Assembly: GCF_014656075.1 (NCBI RefSeq)
Contig: NZ_BNBS01000067.1
Location: 1-46,293 of the forward strand
Source: Streptomyces hydrogenans
Lineage (GTDB): Bacteria; Actinomycetota; Actinomycetes; Streptomycetales; Streptomycetaceae
DNA length: 46,293 nt
Direction of reading: 5' to 3'
The notes beneath the pieces are model-generated. The model was not told where the DNA came from. It ran no database searches and was given only the letters and a program-made list of their open reading frames with translations. Shown here piece after piece: positions 23,055-32,561 of this stretch. Position 1 is the stretch's first letter. Each line of letters starts with the position of its first letter. A program made the translations under genes and the position numbers.

Positions 23055-25100
23055 TCAGGACCAGGGCGCGGGAGCCGGGGGCGCGACGACCGGCGGGCGG
23101 TCGTCGCAGGTGATGGTGTTGGGCAGGAGCCACGGGGCGAGCCAGCCGCCGTCGTTCCCGCCGCGGTCGTCGAGCGTGAACTCGGAGCCGGTGGCGGGGA
23201 AGTTGAAGGAGCCGCAGTTGTTCACGCCGACCGCACCGACGTTGCGGGCGTCGACGTTCTCGAAGGTGGCGGAGCCCTTCGTGCGGGTGCTGACGACGGA
23301 GTTGCCGGTGCCGTCGACGCGGATGTCCTTGAAGTGGACCGAGGGGATGGAGAACCGGTCCTTCACCCCGTACTCGCTGACCAGCATGATCGCGTTGTGG
23401 GTGGAGTCGAGGTAGTGGTCCCCGGTGACCCGCACGTCGGCGTCGATCGAGCCGTCCAGGGCGTAGAACCAGAGCGCGCCCAGGCCGATCCGCCAGTTGA
23501 GGTCGAGGGTGCCGGCGCGGGCCGTGGTGTTGTCGGTGAAGCGGAGGGTGCCGGTGAAGGGTTCGGCGCCGAAGCGGGCACCGGCGTGGAGCCCGCTGCC
23601 CTCGCGCACCGGGTCGGCGACGAGGTTGCCGGTGACCGTGGTGTCGGTGCCCCCGTAGACGGCGATGCCGTTGGCGAGGGTGGGTGACTGGACGGTGTTG
23701 TGGGCGATGGTGTTGCGGGCGTCGGCGGTCTTCTCCGACCACAGCGCGATGCCGTCGTCGCCGGTGTTGCGGAGGAAGTTGTTCCGGACGAGGGAGTCCG
23801 TCACGCCGGTGTGGAGGTTGAGGCCGTCGGCGATCTGGTCGGTGATGACGTTGTCCGTGACCCGCACGTTCCGCATCGGGCCGTCGAACCAGAGGCCGAC
23901 CTTGGTGTGGTGCAGGTAGAGGCCTTCGACGGTGGAGTCGCTCATGGCGCCGCCGATGGCGTTGACCTGGTCGGTGTCGATCCGTTCGCGGACGTCGCCC
24001 TCGACGGCGAAGCCGGACAGGTGCACGTTCCGGCTGCCGCCCTCGGCCGCGGACTTGCCGTAGAGGCCGACGCCGGTGTGCCGGGAGCCGTCGGGGGCGG
24101 GCTCGTCGAGGGTGACCTGGCGGCCCTTGAGGACGGTGTGCCAGTTGCCCGCGCCGACGATGGTGACGTCGTCGACCTCGATGTGGCGGTCGACGCGGAA
24201 GGTGCCCGGCGGCAGATAGACGGGCCGGTCGAGACGGCGGGCCAGCGCGATGGCCCGTTCGATGGCGGGGGCGGCGTCCCGGCGGCCGGTCGGGTCGGCG
24301 CCCAGGAGCCGCACGTCGACGCCACCGCGCTCGACCTGCGGCGGGGCGACCAGCTCGGTGTCGAGGAGGTCGATCACCGTCCAGGCGGCGGGACTGCCGG
24401 CCGGCACCGTGAGCCGTACCTTCTCCCCCGCGCGGTACGTCTTCCCGAGGAGCAGCCGCTGCTCGTCGTAGAAGTGGGTGGGCCGGAAGGGCTTCTCGAA
24501 GACGGGCGCGGGCGTGGTGGCGGCGGGGACGCAGGCGCACTCGGCGAGCCACCAGTCCGGGTGGAGCAGGTCGGCGCCGGGGTCGTTGGTGAAGGGGTAC
24601 TGGTTGTACAGCCAGGAGTAAGCGGAGGTCAGGGTCATCGTCCTGCGGTGCCGGCCGTCGACTGCGACGTCCAGGGGGGCGGTGATGCCGCCGCCGCCGG
24701 CCGCGTCCGGGATGCTGTAGCGGACGGTCACGGCGTTGGCGGCGCGTGGCAGGGTGAACTCGACGTACTGGCCGGGGACGAGCCGGACCGCCTTCCGGCC
24801 GGACGCCTCCGAAGGGAGGGTGTACGGCGTCCGGTCCGGTCCGATGACGGTTCCGGTGGTGCGGGCGTTCTCCGCCTCCTGCTCGTCGAAGGCGACGGCG
24901 GCGCCCCGTCCGGCCACGAGCGCCGGGGCGAGCCCGGCGCGGGTGACGGCGGGTCCGGCAGGAGGGGAGACGGGGGACGGACCGGCGGCCGTGGCGGCTG
25001 CGGTTCCGCCCGCAGCCTGGCCGAGACAGAGAAGCACGCAGGCGACGGCGGTGGCTCTGGCACCGGCGCGGACGTGCGGACGGACACGGCTGGGGATCAT
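23055..25100 (-). CDS. Secreted GH87-type alpha-glucanase, short form
   Basis: This is a 681-residue secreted enzyme without discoidin or CARDB domains. A signal-like N terminus (about 1-39) precedes a CBM6/35-like module at about 68-250 (EQEAENARTTG, GRKAVRLVPGQYVEF, SAYSWLYN), which carries a distinctive insert with WW and a CAC cysteine pair. The beta-helix catalytic domain spans about 258-665. The GH87-type aspartates are predicted at Asp425 (IADGLN) and Asp448/Asp449 (TGDDG), n, n+23, n+24. The motif GAGNWHTVLK parallels GAGPWYTKFH and GAGMWHSQLY of the paralogues. The C-terminal tail is Pro-rich. The ATG at 25100 has only a weak ribosome site (GGGAAGCGAG). The divergent sequence suggests a different cleavage mode or substrate from the two large enzymes. 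Confidence 0.82.
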   Translation of the reverse strand: MIPSRVRPHVRAGARATAVACVLLCLGQAAGGTAAATAAGPSPVSPPAGPAVTRAGLAPALVAGRGAAVAFDEQEAENARTTGTVIGPDRTPYTLPSEASGRKAVRLVPGQYVEFTLPRAANAVTVRYSIPDAAGGGGITAPLDVAVDGRHRRTMTLTSAYSWLYNQYPFTNDPGADLLHPDWWLAECACVPAATTPAPVFEKPFRPTHFYDEQRLLLGKTYRAGEKVRLTVPAGSPAAWTVIDLLDTELVAPPQVERGGVDVRLLGADPTGRRDAAPAIERAIALARRLDRPVYLPPGTFRVDRHIEVDDVTIVGAGNWHTVLKGRQVTLDEPAPDGSRHTGVGLYGKSAAEGGSRNVHLSGFAVEGDVRERIDTDQVNAIGGAMSDSTVEGLYLHHTKVGLWFDGPMRNVRVTDNVITDQIADGLNLHTGVTDSLVRNNFLRNTGDDGIALWSEKTADARNTIAHNTVQSPTLANGIAVYGGTDTTVTGNLVADPVREGSGLHAGARFGAEPFTGTLRFTDNTTARAGTLDLNWRIGLGALWFYALDGSIDADVRVTGDHYLDSTHNAIMLVSEYGVKDRFSIPSVHFKDIRVDGTGNSVVSTRTKGSATFENVDARNVGAVGVNNCGSFNFPATGSEFTLDDRGGNDGGWLAPWLLPNTITCDDRPPVVAPPAPAPWS

Positions 25101-25205
25101 CTGGGCTCGCTTCCCGGACGGTGCGGACCCACGGCGAGCGACTTCGCCGCGGGGTCGTGCGGAGGGCTCGTCGACTCGGGACGAGGACACGCCCGCCGTA
25201 GGGAG

Positions 25206-25242
25206 GCCCCGTTCCCGGCCCCCCACGGAACGGGAACGGGGC
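25206..25242. terminator. Hairpin between GH13 and third GH87 genes
   Basis: The 12-bp perfect stem GCCCCGTTCCCG (25206-25217) pairs with 25231-25242 around a 13-base loop. It lies in the 296-base gap and upstream of the GH87 start, so it could end read-through from GH13 or act in the GH87 leader. Confidence 0.6.
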
Positions 25243-25278
25243 TTCCGCCAGGGCCGGGTGTCAGGGTCCCGGCCTCGG

Positions 25279-25334
25279 CCACCGTGCGGCGCGGCCGACG
25301 GAGTCGGCGCTGAGCGGCCGCCGCCGCACGGTGG
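25279..25334 (-). terminator. Terminator after the GH13 gene
   Basis: The 13-bp perfect stem CCACCGTGCGGCG (25279-25291) pairs with 25322-25334. The 30-base intervening sequence is itself self-complementary (GCCGAC/GTCGGC at about 25294-25308). It is located 63 bases after the GH13 stop. Confidence 0.7.
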
Positions 25335-25396
25335 GGTCTTTCCACGGACGCCGTCCGCCCAGCGGGGCGCACGGCGCTGTCGAAGCGTCCCCGGGC

Positions 25397-27007
<1,611 letters not shown>

Positions 27008-27043
27008 GGAACGGTCCTTTCGGGCAGGAAGGCAGGGAGGGTG

Positions 27044-27210
27044 CTCCGCCGTCGTCCGGGGTGCGGGACGGAATGGGCCCGGGACGACGGCGGAGGTTCG
27101 GGTCGGGCGGAGCGCTCGCCGGCTTGGAGCTCGACGGTCGGACCGCCCAGGCGTACTTCGTCGTCGTCCCGGACAGCGGGGAAACGGATGGGCCCGGGAC
27201 GACGGCGAAG
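27044..27210 (-). repeat. Two related intercistronic stem-loops (REP-like pair)
   Basis: Element 1 pairs CTCCGCCGTCGTCC (27044-27057) with 27082-27095. Element 2 pairs CTTCGTCGTCGTCCCGG (27156-27172) with 27194-27210 with one mismatch that is a wobble in RNA. Both end in ATGGGCCCGGGACGACGGCG and so are copies of one unit of about 50 bp, between the permease and GH13 genes. Confidence 0.75.
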
Positions 27211-27232
27211 GCTTCGAGGGGGTGGCGTGCCG

Positions 27233-28225
27233 TCAGCCCTTGAGGCTGCCGGCGGTGAGGCCGGCCATGATGCTCCTCTGGAAGAAGACGAACACGATGA
27301 TCATCGGAATGCTCGCCATCACCAGACCGGCCATGATCTGGTTCTGCGTCACCTGTCCCGCGGTCTGGGAGAGTCCTACGCTGATCGTCATCTTCTCGCT
27401 GTCCGGCAGTACGAGCAGCGGCCAGACGAAGTCCTTGAACACCATCACGATGGTGAAGATGGAGACCACACCGAGGATGGGCCGCGAGATCGGCAGGATG
27501 ATCGAGACGAGCACGCGCCATGGCGGCACCCCGTCGATCTCCGCCGCTTCGAGGATCTCGTCGGGAATCGAGTCGAAGAACCGCTTCAGCAGGAAGATGT
27601 TGAACCCGTTGGCCGCCACCGGGAACCAGATCGCCCAGGGCGTGTTGAGCAGGTTCCATCCGAAGATCGGCACGTCCGTGACGGTGATGTACGCCGGGAT
27701 CATGACGACGATGGGCGGGATCATCAGTGTCGCGAACATCGCCCCGAGGATCACGTTGCCGAACATCGGGCGCAGCTTGGACAGCGCGTACGCGGCCGTC
27801 ACGTCCACCGCGAGGGCGAACAGCCAGGCGCCGACCGAATAGAAGAGCGTGTTCTTCAGGAGCAGCCCGACGTCGAAGAGCTCCCACGCATCCGCGAAGA
27901 CCGAGAAGTCCGGGTCCTTCGGCCACAGCGTCGGCGGCATCTGGGCGATCTCCTCGCCCGATTTCATCGCTCCCGTGACCATCCAGTACAGCGGGAAGAC
28001 GAACACGAGCGTGAAGACGGACAGGATGGCGGCGAGCACCGTCCAGTAGATCCGCGATCCCCAGCGGGACTTGAGCTCAAGGGGCGAGATGATGGTACGG
28101 GAGTGGCCTTCGGCCCAGTGGGCGCGGCGCCGCTCGCGCGGGCGGGACGCTGCCGTCGGCGGTCCCTTGCGGGTGTCGTCCCCCGCGGTTTCCGGGTGGG
28201 TTGACAAGTCGACTGTGTTGGCCAC
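27233..28225 (-). CDS. Carbohydrate ABC transporter permease (MalG-like)
   Basis: This is a 330-residue inner-membrane permease with six predicted helices after an unusually long (about 58 residues), charged N-terminal cytoplasmic extension. The EAA loop that docks the ATPase is at EILEAAEIDGVPPWRVLVSI followed by ILPIS. The C terminus QRSIMAGLTAGSLKG is typical of MalG-type subunits. It lies 4 bases after the MalF-like gene, so the two are coupled. Together they import alpha-gluco-oligosaccharides delivered by the binding protein at 29253. No ATP-binding subunit is encoded nearby; streptomycetes usually use the shared ATPase MsiK for such systems. Confidence 0.93.
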   Translation of the reverse strand: MANTVDLSTHPETAGDDTRKGPPTAASRPRERRRAHWAEGHSRTIISPLELKSRWGSRIYWTVLAAILSVFTLVFVFPLYWMVTGAMKSGEEIAQMPPTLWPKDPDFSVFADAWELFDVGLLLKNTLFYSVGAWLFALAVDVTAAYALSKLRPMFGNVILGAMFATLMIPPIVVMIPAYITVTDVPIFGWNLLNTPWAIWFPVAANGFNIFLLKRFFDSIPDEILEAAEIDGVPPWRVLVSIILPISRPILGVVSIFTIVMVFKDFVWPLLVLPDSEKMTISVGLSQTAGQVTQNQIMAGLVMASIPMIIVFVFFQRSIMAGLTAGSLKG

Positions 28226-28229
28226 GGGA

Positions 28230-29174
28230 CTACCTCTTCTCGTCGCGGGTCAGCCTGAGCTGGACTGCGGCGACCGCAAGGAGAACGACCATGAGCATGA
28301 CTCCGAGCGCGCTGCCGGCTCCGTAGTTGCCGCCGTAGACGAAGGCGTACTGGTACATCAGGAAGGCGACGGTGACGGTCGCGTTCTCCGGCCCTCCGCC
28401 GGTGAGCATGTAGGGCTCGATGAACACCTGCATGGTGGCGACGACCTGGAGCATCAGCATGAGCAGCAGGATCAGCCGGGTCTGCGGGATGGTGACGTTC
28501 CAGATCCGCCGGAAGATGCCGGCGCCGTCGAGTTCGGCCGCTTCGTAGAGTTCACCGGGGATGTTCTGCAGTGCGGCGAGATAGATCAGGACCCCGGAGC
28601 CCATGTTCATCCAGGTGGAGACGATGACCAGGGAGATCAGCGCGGTGTCCGTGGAGTCCAGCCAGGACAGACCCGGCAGACCCACGAAGTCGAGCAGCTG
28701 GTTGAACAGGCCGGGTCCGGGATCGTAGAACCAGCGGAAGAGCAGCACCGAGACGATCGGCGGCAGCATGACCGGCAGGTAGACGACGAAGCGCAGGTAT
28801 CCGCGCGCGTGCCGCAGTTCGTTGAGGACGATCGCCACCACGAAGGGGATCACGTAGCCGCACAGCAGGGCGAGGAAGGTGAAGGCGAAGGTGTTCTTCC
28901 ATGCCTGGCCGAACGCCGGGTCCTCCACCACCGCGCGGAAGTTGTCCAGGCCCACCCACGTGGGCTCGTCGACCAGGTTCGTCTCCTGGAAGCTGAGCAC
29001 GACCTGCCGGACGATCGGCCACCAGGCGAAGAGCGCGAAGCAGAACAGGGCCGCGCACAGAAACCCGTAGGCGGTGATGTTGGTGCGAAGAGTCCTTCTC
29101 TGACGTGAGGGACGTGCGGGTGGCCGGCGCTGCGACTTCGGGGGCCGTTTCGCCTGCACGGTGGGTGTGTCCAT
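28230..29174 (-). CDS. Carbohydrate ABC transporter permease (MalF-like)
   Basis: This is a 314-residue permease with six predicted helices after a basic N-terminal tail (about 30 residues). Family stretches include YLPVMLPPIVSVLLFRWFYD, TWMNMGSGVLIYLAALQNIP and the EAA loop ELYEAAELDGAGIFRRIWNV followed by TIP. It pairs with the MalG-like subunit directly downstream and follows the binding-protein gene after a 78-base gap that contains a hairpin. The gene order (binding protein, F, G, GH13) matches classic maltose-type operons, but the GH87 neighbours suggest alpha-1,3-linked oligosaccharides as substrate (inference). Confidence 0.93.
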   Translation of the reverse strand: MDTPTVQAKRPPKSQRRPPARPSRQRRTLRTNITAYGFLCAALFCFALFAWWPIVRQVVLSFQETNLVDEPTWVGLDNFRAVVEDPAFGQAWKNTFAFTFLALLCGYVIPFVVAIVLNELRHARGYLRFVVYLPVMLPPIVSVLLFRWFYDPGPGLFNQLLDFVGLPGLSWLDSTDTALISLVIVSTWMNMGSGVLIYLAALQNIPGELYEAAELDGAGIFRRIWNVTIPQTRLILLLMLMLQVVATMQVFIEPYMLTGGGPENATVTVAFLMYQYAFVYGGNYGAGSALGVMLMVVLLAVAAVQLRLTRDEKR

Positions 29175-29203
29175 GGTGATCTCCCGTTCCGCGCCGCGGG
29201 TCG

Positions 29204-29240
29204 GGGTGCCGCATTCCGCCGGAGACGGAGTGCGGCACCC
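29204..29240 (-). repeat. Intercistronic hairpin between binding-protein and permease genes
   Basis: Arms 29204-29218 and 29226-29240 pair over 15 positions with one wobble around a 7-base loop. Such a hairpin downstream of a binding-protein gene can protect its mRNA and raise its level over the permeases. Confidence 0.7.
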
Positions 29241-29252
29241 GTCCCACGACGG

Positions 29253-30587
29253 TCAGCTCTTCGCCAGAATCGTGTTCGCCTTGCTCTCTGCATCGGCGAG
29301 CAGCTTGTCGATGTCGGCGTTCTCGCGGGTCAGAACTGCGGACATGGGGACGTCCAGCACCGCGTAGAGCTCCTGCGCCTTCGCCGGCTCCAGCTTGATC
29401 TCGACGTTCTTCGCCCCCTCGACGTAGGGCTGGTAGTACTCGACCGGCAGGACCGCGTTCTTCTCTCGGAGTGCGGCGATCTCCTGGCCCGTCGGCGAGT
29501 CGCTCATGTAGTCGTTGTTCGGCACACCGACGGCCTCACCGTTGGCCTTGCCGCGCGCGTAGTCGTGACGGCCCTTGCCCGGCGTGTTGAACTGGAAGTC
29601 GATCCACTGCAGGCCGGCCTTGGCCTCGGCGTCGCTCGCCTTCGGGTTGATCATGTAGGCCTCGCCACCGGTGAGCGACGCCTTGCCCTCGGGGATGGGG
29701 GCGATGCCGTACTGCTCCTTGCTCCCCTGGAACTTCTGCACCAGGTCGGTGACGACGTCCGGGGCGCCGAGCATCATGCCCGTCTTGCCGGCCGCCATCT
29801 GCTGCATCAGCGCTTCCCAGCCGATCAGCACCTTCTTGCCGACGCTGTCGTCCTTCCAGCGCATGTCGTGCAGCGTCTGCAGCACCGCCTTGCCCTCGGC
29901 GCTGTTGAAGGCCGCCTTGCCGTTCACGACCATCTCGCCGCCGCGGCTGAAGATGGACTGGGCGAAGTGCCAGCCACCGACGTTGCCGCCGCCGTACTCT
30001 CCGTACCCGACGTAGCCGTCGCCCAGATCCGCGATCTTCTTGGCCGCGGCACGGACCTCGTCCCAGGTCTTCGGCGGGGAGTTGGGGTCGAGGCCGGCCT
30101 GCTGGAAGAGCTTGCGGTTGTAGACCAGCCCGACGGAGTAGCTGACGTTGGGGACGCCGTAGATCTTGCCGTCCTTGGTGACCATGTCCCGGACGTCCTG
30201 GCGGATGCTTCCGAAGTTCTTCACCAGATCCGTGGACGCGGTGATCTCCTTCGCCTGCCCCTTGGCCATGACATCGGCGTAGTTGGTGACGGGAGCCATG
30301 AAGACCGTCTCCATCTGGCCGCCCGCCAGCTTCGCGGCGAAGGTCTTCGGGTCGAAGCACGGCTGCTGGTCCGTGCTCTTGACCTTGACGCCCGGGTGCG
30401 CCTTCTCGAACGCCTTGACGTCGTCGTCCCAGGCCTTGCGCTGCAGAGGTGCCGTCTTCGCCGGCTGACACGCCACGGTGATCGTGACATCCCCCTTGGC
30501 TCCGGCGTCGGAGTCGCCACCGCAAGCCGTGGCTGAGAGGACAAGACCTGAAGAGATCAAAAAGATCGCGAGGTTACGGGACTTCAT
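29253..30587 (-). CDS. Carbohydrate ABC transporter substrate-binding lipoprotein
   Basis: This 444-residue family-1 extracellular solute-binding lipoprotein has signal peptide MKSRNLAIFLISSGLVLSATA and lipobox Cys22. Conserved features include YNRKLFQQAGLDPNSPPKTW, DEVRAAAKKIADLG, GWHFAQSIFSRGG and GMMLGAPD. An N-terminal Cys pair (VACQPAK and QQPCFDP) is shared with the paralogue at 11612-13006. It is the first gene of the operon binding protein-MalF-MalG-GH13. The ATG at 30587 has a strong GGAGGAG. The promoter at 30665-30637 carries a TTGCGT element that matches the LacI repeat motif, so it is probably controlled by the MalR-like repressors. Confidence 0.93.
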   Translation of the reverse strand: MKSRNLAIFLISSGLVLSATACGGDSDAGAKGDVTITVACQPAKTAPLQRKAWDDDVKAFEKAHPGVKVKSTDQQPCFDPKTFAAKLAGGQMETVFMAPVTNYADVMAKGQAKEITASTDLVKNFGSIRQDVRDMVTKDGKIYGVPNVSYSVGLVYNRKLFQQAGLDPNSPPKTWDEVRAAAKKIADLGDGYVGYGEYGGGNVGGWHFAQSIFSRGGEMVVNGKAAFNSAEGKAVLQTLHDMRWKDDSVGKKVLIGWEALMQQMAAGKTGMMLGAPDVVTDLVQKFQGSKEQYGIAPIPEGKASLTGGEAYMINPKASDAEAKAGLQWIDFQFNTPGKGRHDYARGKANGEAVGVPNNDYMSDSPTGQEIAALREKNAVLPVEYYQPYVEGAKNVEIKLEPAKAQELYAVLDVPMSAVLTRENADIDKLLADAESKANTILAKS

Positions 30588-30636
30588 TGCGGCTCCTCCG
30601 AGGTGGTCCCCAGGGCACTGCCCTGATCGGAGCGTC

Positions 30637-30684
30637 ACACTAGGACGCAGAACAGGGCTACGCAAGATTTCGACCCAGGATTGC
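30637..30684 (-). promoter_or_regulatory. Promoter and candidate operator of the glucan ABC operon
   Basis: On the minus strand TTGCGT (30665-30660) is followed after 17 bases by TAGTGT (30642-30637), a good -35/-10 pair. Bases 30662-30684 carry GCAA and TTGC in inverted orientation, overlapping the -35. The arrangement suits repression by the LacI proteins. Confidence 0.6.
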
Positions 30685-30687
30685 ATG

Positions 30688-31470
30688 ATTACGACTGTGT
30701 CACGAGCCTCCTGGACTGCCGGTCCTCAGCAGGCGCGCCACCGGGAGCCACCGGCGCGCCCCGCCGGGCGCGCGACCACCGCCCCACGCCGGACGACCTG
30801 GAAACCCGCTACTGACGGCGCTGACAGCACGGCCGGACGCAGGGGCGCCGATCTCGCCCCGCATCCCCGAGCGTCATCGGACCAGGGCGCGAGCGGGCCT
30901 GGCAGCCGGCCTCCTCCGCGCGCCGCAAGCCATCAGATTTTTCTCCAACCTGTTGAAGATTTTCTTCTCCTGCTTGACGACGCGTGTTCAGCCGCACCAA
31001 ATGTCCGAACGAGGTCACCTCGCCGCCCGCCTGCGCAGGGCCGCCCCCTTCGACCTTGCGACGCGGACCGGTCAGGTCCCCTTCTTGTGGTGCACATGGT
31101 CACCGGGTCCCTGTCGACGGGGCCGGTACGACTCCCGGCGGCAAACCCGCACGACAGCGAGGCCCTGATCCCCCTGGTCAAGGGCATACCGCGATCCGCT
31201 CCCGCCGTGGGGCGCCGGCGCAGACGCACCATGGTCCGACTCTCCTGGCGATGCGGGTACGCGGCAGCCGTACGGCCAGGCCGTGATCGCGGAAAGTGGC
31301 CACGCCCAGGGGAGTGCTACCGCCTGGATCAGCGCGTTCGGGATCCGCACGGCACGCCGGCGGCACGGCAGTGGTGCGCACCGTCGACGACATCGGGGTC
31401 CGCGTCCTCGGCGAGCAGGCGGGCCAGGACTTCCGCCTTCCCCCCTGCCGGCAGCCGAATGCGACGACCT
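30688..31470. other. Long gap with an AT-rich patch and decayed sequence
   Basis: This 783-base stretch between the operon promoter and the second lacI gene has no complete gene I can support. Bases about 30931-30975 are strikingly AT-rich for the window and include the small palindrome GAAGATTTTCTTC. A probable transposase fragment lies at 31057-31263. The rest looks like degenerate, frame-broken sequence. Confidence 0.6.
31057..31263 (+). pseudogene. Probable remnant of an IS5-type DDE transposase
   Basis: One frame reads DADRSGPLLVVHMVTGSLST, then PAANPHDSEALIPLVKGIP, then a basic GRRRRRTMVRLSWRCGYA. This parallels the middle of IS5-family transposases, where HL-VD-type strands, A-N-x-H/N-D-x-x-A-L-I-P-L and an Arg-rich loop before the A-D-K-G/A-Y-D strand occur in this order. 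The DDE acidic residue of that strand is lost. There is no start, no terminal part and no inverted repeats at the ends. The assignment rests on pattern memory. Confidence 0.45.
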
Positions 31471-32481
31471 CTAAAGAGCGGGCGGCGGAGCCGTTGACCC
31501 GCGGACTACGAGCTCGGGCTCGAAGAGCAGTTCCCCCGAGTGCTGCCGGGTCCCCTGGACCTGGGCGATCAAGAGGTCGACCGCGGCGCGCCCCATCGCC
31601 TCGATGGGCTGGCGGACGGTGGAGAGCGGCGGCTCCGTGCAGTTCATGAAGGCCGAGTCGTCGAAGCCGACCACCGAGACGTCGCCGGGGACGGAGAGCC
31701 CGCGCCGGCGGGCGGCCCGGATCGCGCCGAGGGCGAGCGGGTCGCTGGCGCAGACGATGCCGGTGACGCCCTGTTCGAGCAGCCGGTTGGCGGCGGCCCG
31801 ACCGCCTTCGAGGGAGAAGATCGAGCGGACGACGTGCTCGTCGGCGAGCGGGGTGCCGGCCGCCTCGGCGGCGGCCCGCGCGGCGCTGAGCTTGCGGCGG
31901 GAGGGCACGTGGTCTGCGGGGCCGAGCAGCAGCCCGATCCGCTCGTGGCCGAGCGAGGCGAGGTGGCGCCACGCCTGCTCGACGGCGACGGCGTCGTCGC
32001 AGGAGACGCAGGGGAAGTCGAGGCCCTCGATGGAGGCGTTGATCAGGACGACCGGGATGTTGCGCTCGTGGAGCTGGTGGTAGTGGTCGTGCGGGGCGTC
32101 GGCCTGCGCGAAGAGCCCGCCCGCGAAGACCACTCCGGAGACCTGCTGCTGGAGCAGGAGGTCCACGTAGTCGGCCTCGGAGACGCCGCCCTTGGTCTGG
32201 GTGCAGAGCACGGGGGTGAGCCCCTGCTGGGCGAGCGCGCCTCCGATGACCTCGGCGAAGGCGGGGAAGACGGGGTTCTGCAGCTCGGGCAGGACGAGTC
32301 CGACGAGCCGGGCGCGCTCCCCCCTGAGCTGGGTGGGCCGCTCGTAGCCGAGCACGTCCAGCGCGGTGAGGACGGACTGGCGGGTCGCCTCGGAGACCCC
32401 GGACTTGCCGTTGAGGACCCGGCTCACCGTCGCCTCGCTGACCCCCGCCTTCTTCGCCACTTGAGCAAGTCGTCGCGTCAT
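31471..32481 (-). CDS. LacI family MalR-like repressor (copy 2)
   Basis: This 336-residue protein is the same length as copy 1 and about 89% identical to it. The headpiece differs only at two residues (KKAGVSEATV, NGKSGVSEATR), so both should bind the same operators. Differences cluster at about residues 210-225, where the sequence following VPSRRKL is largely replaced, and in the loop HYHQLHER near the effector pocket, so the two copies might answer to different sugars. The ATG at 32481 lies 7 bases after a -10-like TAGTCT with no Shine-Dalgarno, again suggesting a leaderless mRNA. It forms the right border of the glucan island. Confidence 0.9.
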   Translation of the reverse strand: MTRRLAQVAKKAGVSEATVSRVLNGKSGVSEATRQSVLTALDVLGYERPTQLRGERARLVGLVLPELQNPVFPAFAEVIGGALAQQGLTPVLCTQTKGGVSEADYVDLLLQQQVSGVVFAGGLFAQADAPHDHYHQLHERNIPVVLINASIEGLDFPCVSCDDAVAVEQAWRHLASLGHERIGLLLGPADHVPSRRKLSAARAAAEAAGTPLADEHVVRSIFSLEGGRAAANRLLEQGVTGIVCASDPLALGAIRAARRRGLSVPGDVSVVGFDDSAFMNCTEPPLSTVRQPIEAMGRAAVDLLIAQVQGTRQHSGELLFEPELVVRGSTAPPPAL

Positions 32482-32541
32482 GCGCGCAAGACTAGCGCAA
32501 GCTCCGCAAGAGAATGACAGCCCTTTGCGGCTCCCGCGCAA
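32482..32541 (-). promoter_or_regulatory. lacI copy 2 promoter with triple CTTGCGC operator
   Basis: On the minus strand CTTGCGG (32504-32510), CTTGCGC (32495-32501) and CTTGCGC (32484-32490) recur with starts 9 and 11 bases apart, exactly the spacing at copy 1. A -10-like TAGTCT (32494-32489) lies between the last two. A separate palindrome TTGCG-7-CGCAA is at 32525-32541. Confidence 0.68.
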
Positions 32542-32561
32542 GCAGACCGGATCGCGGGACG

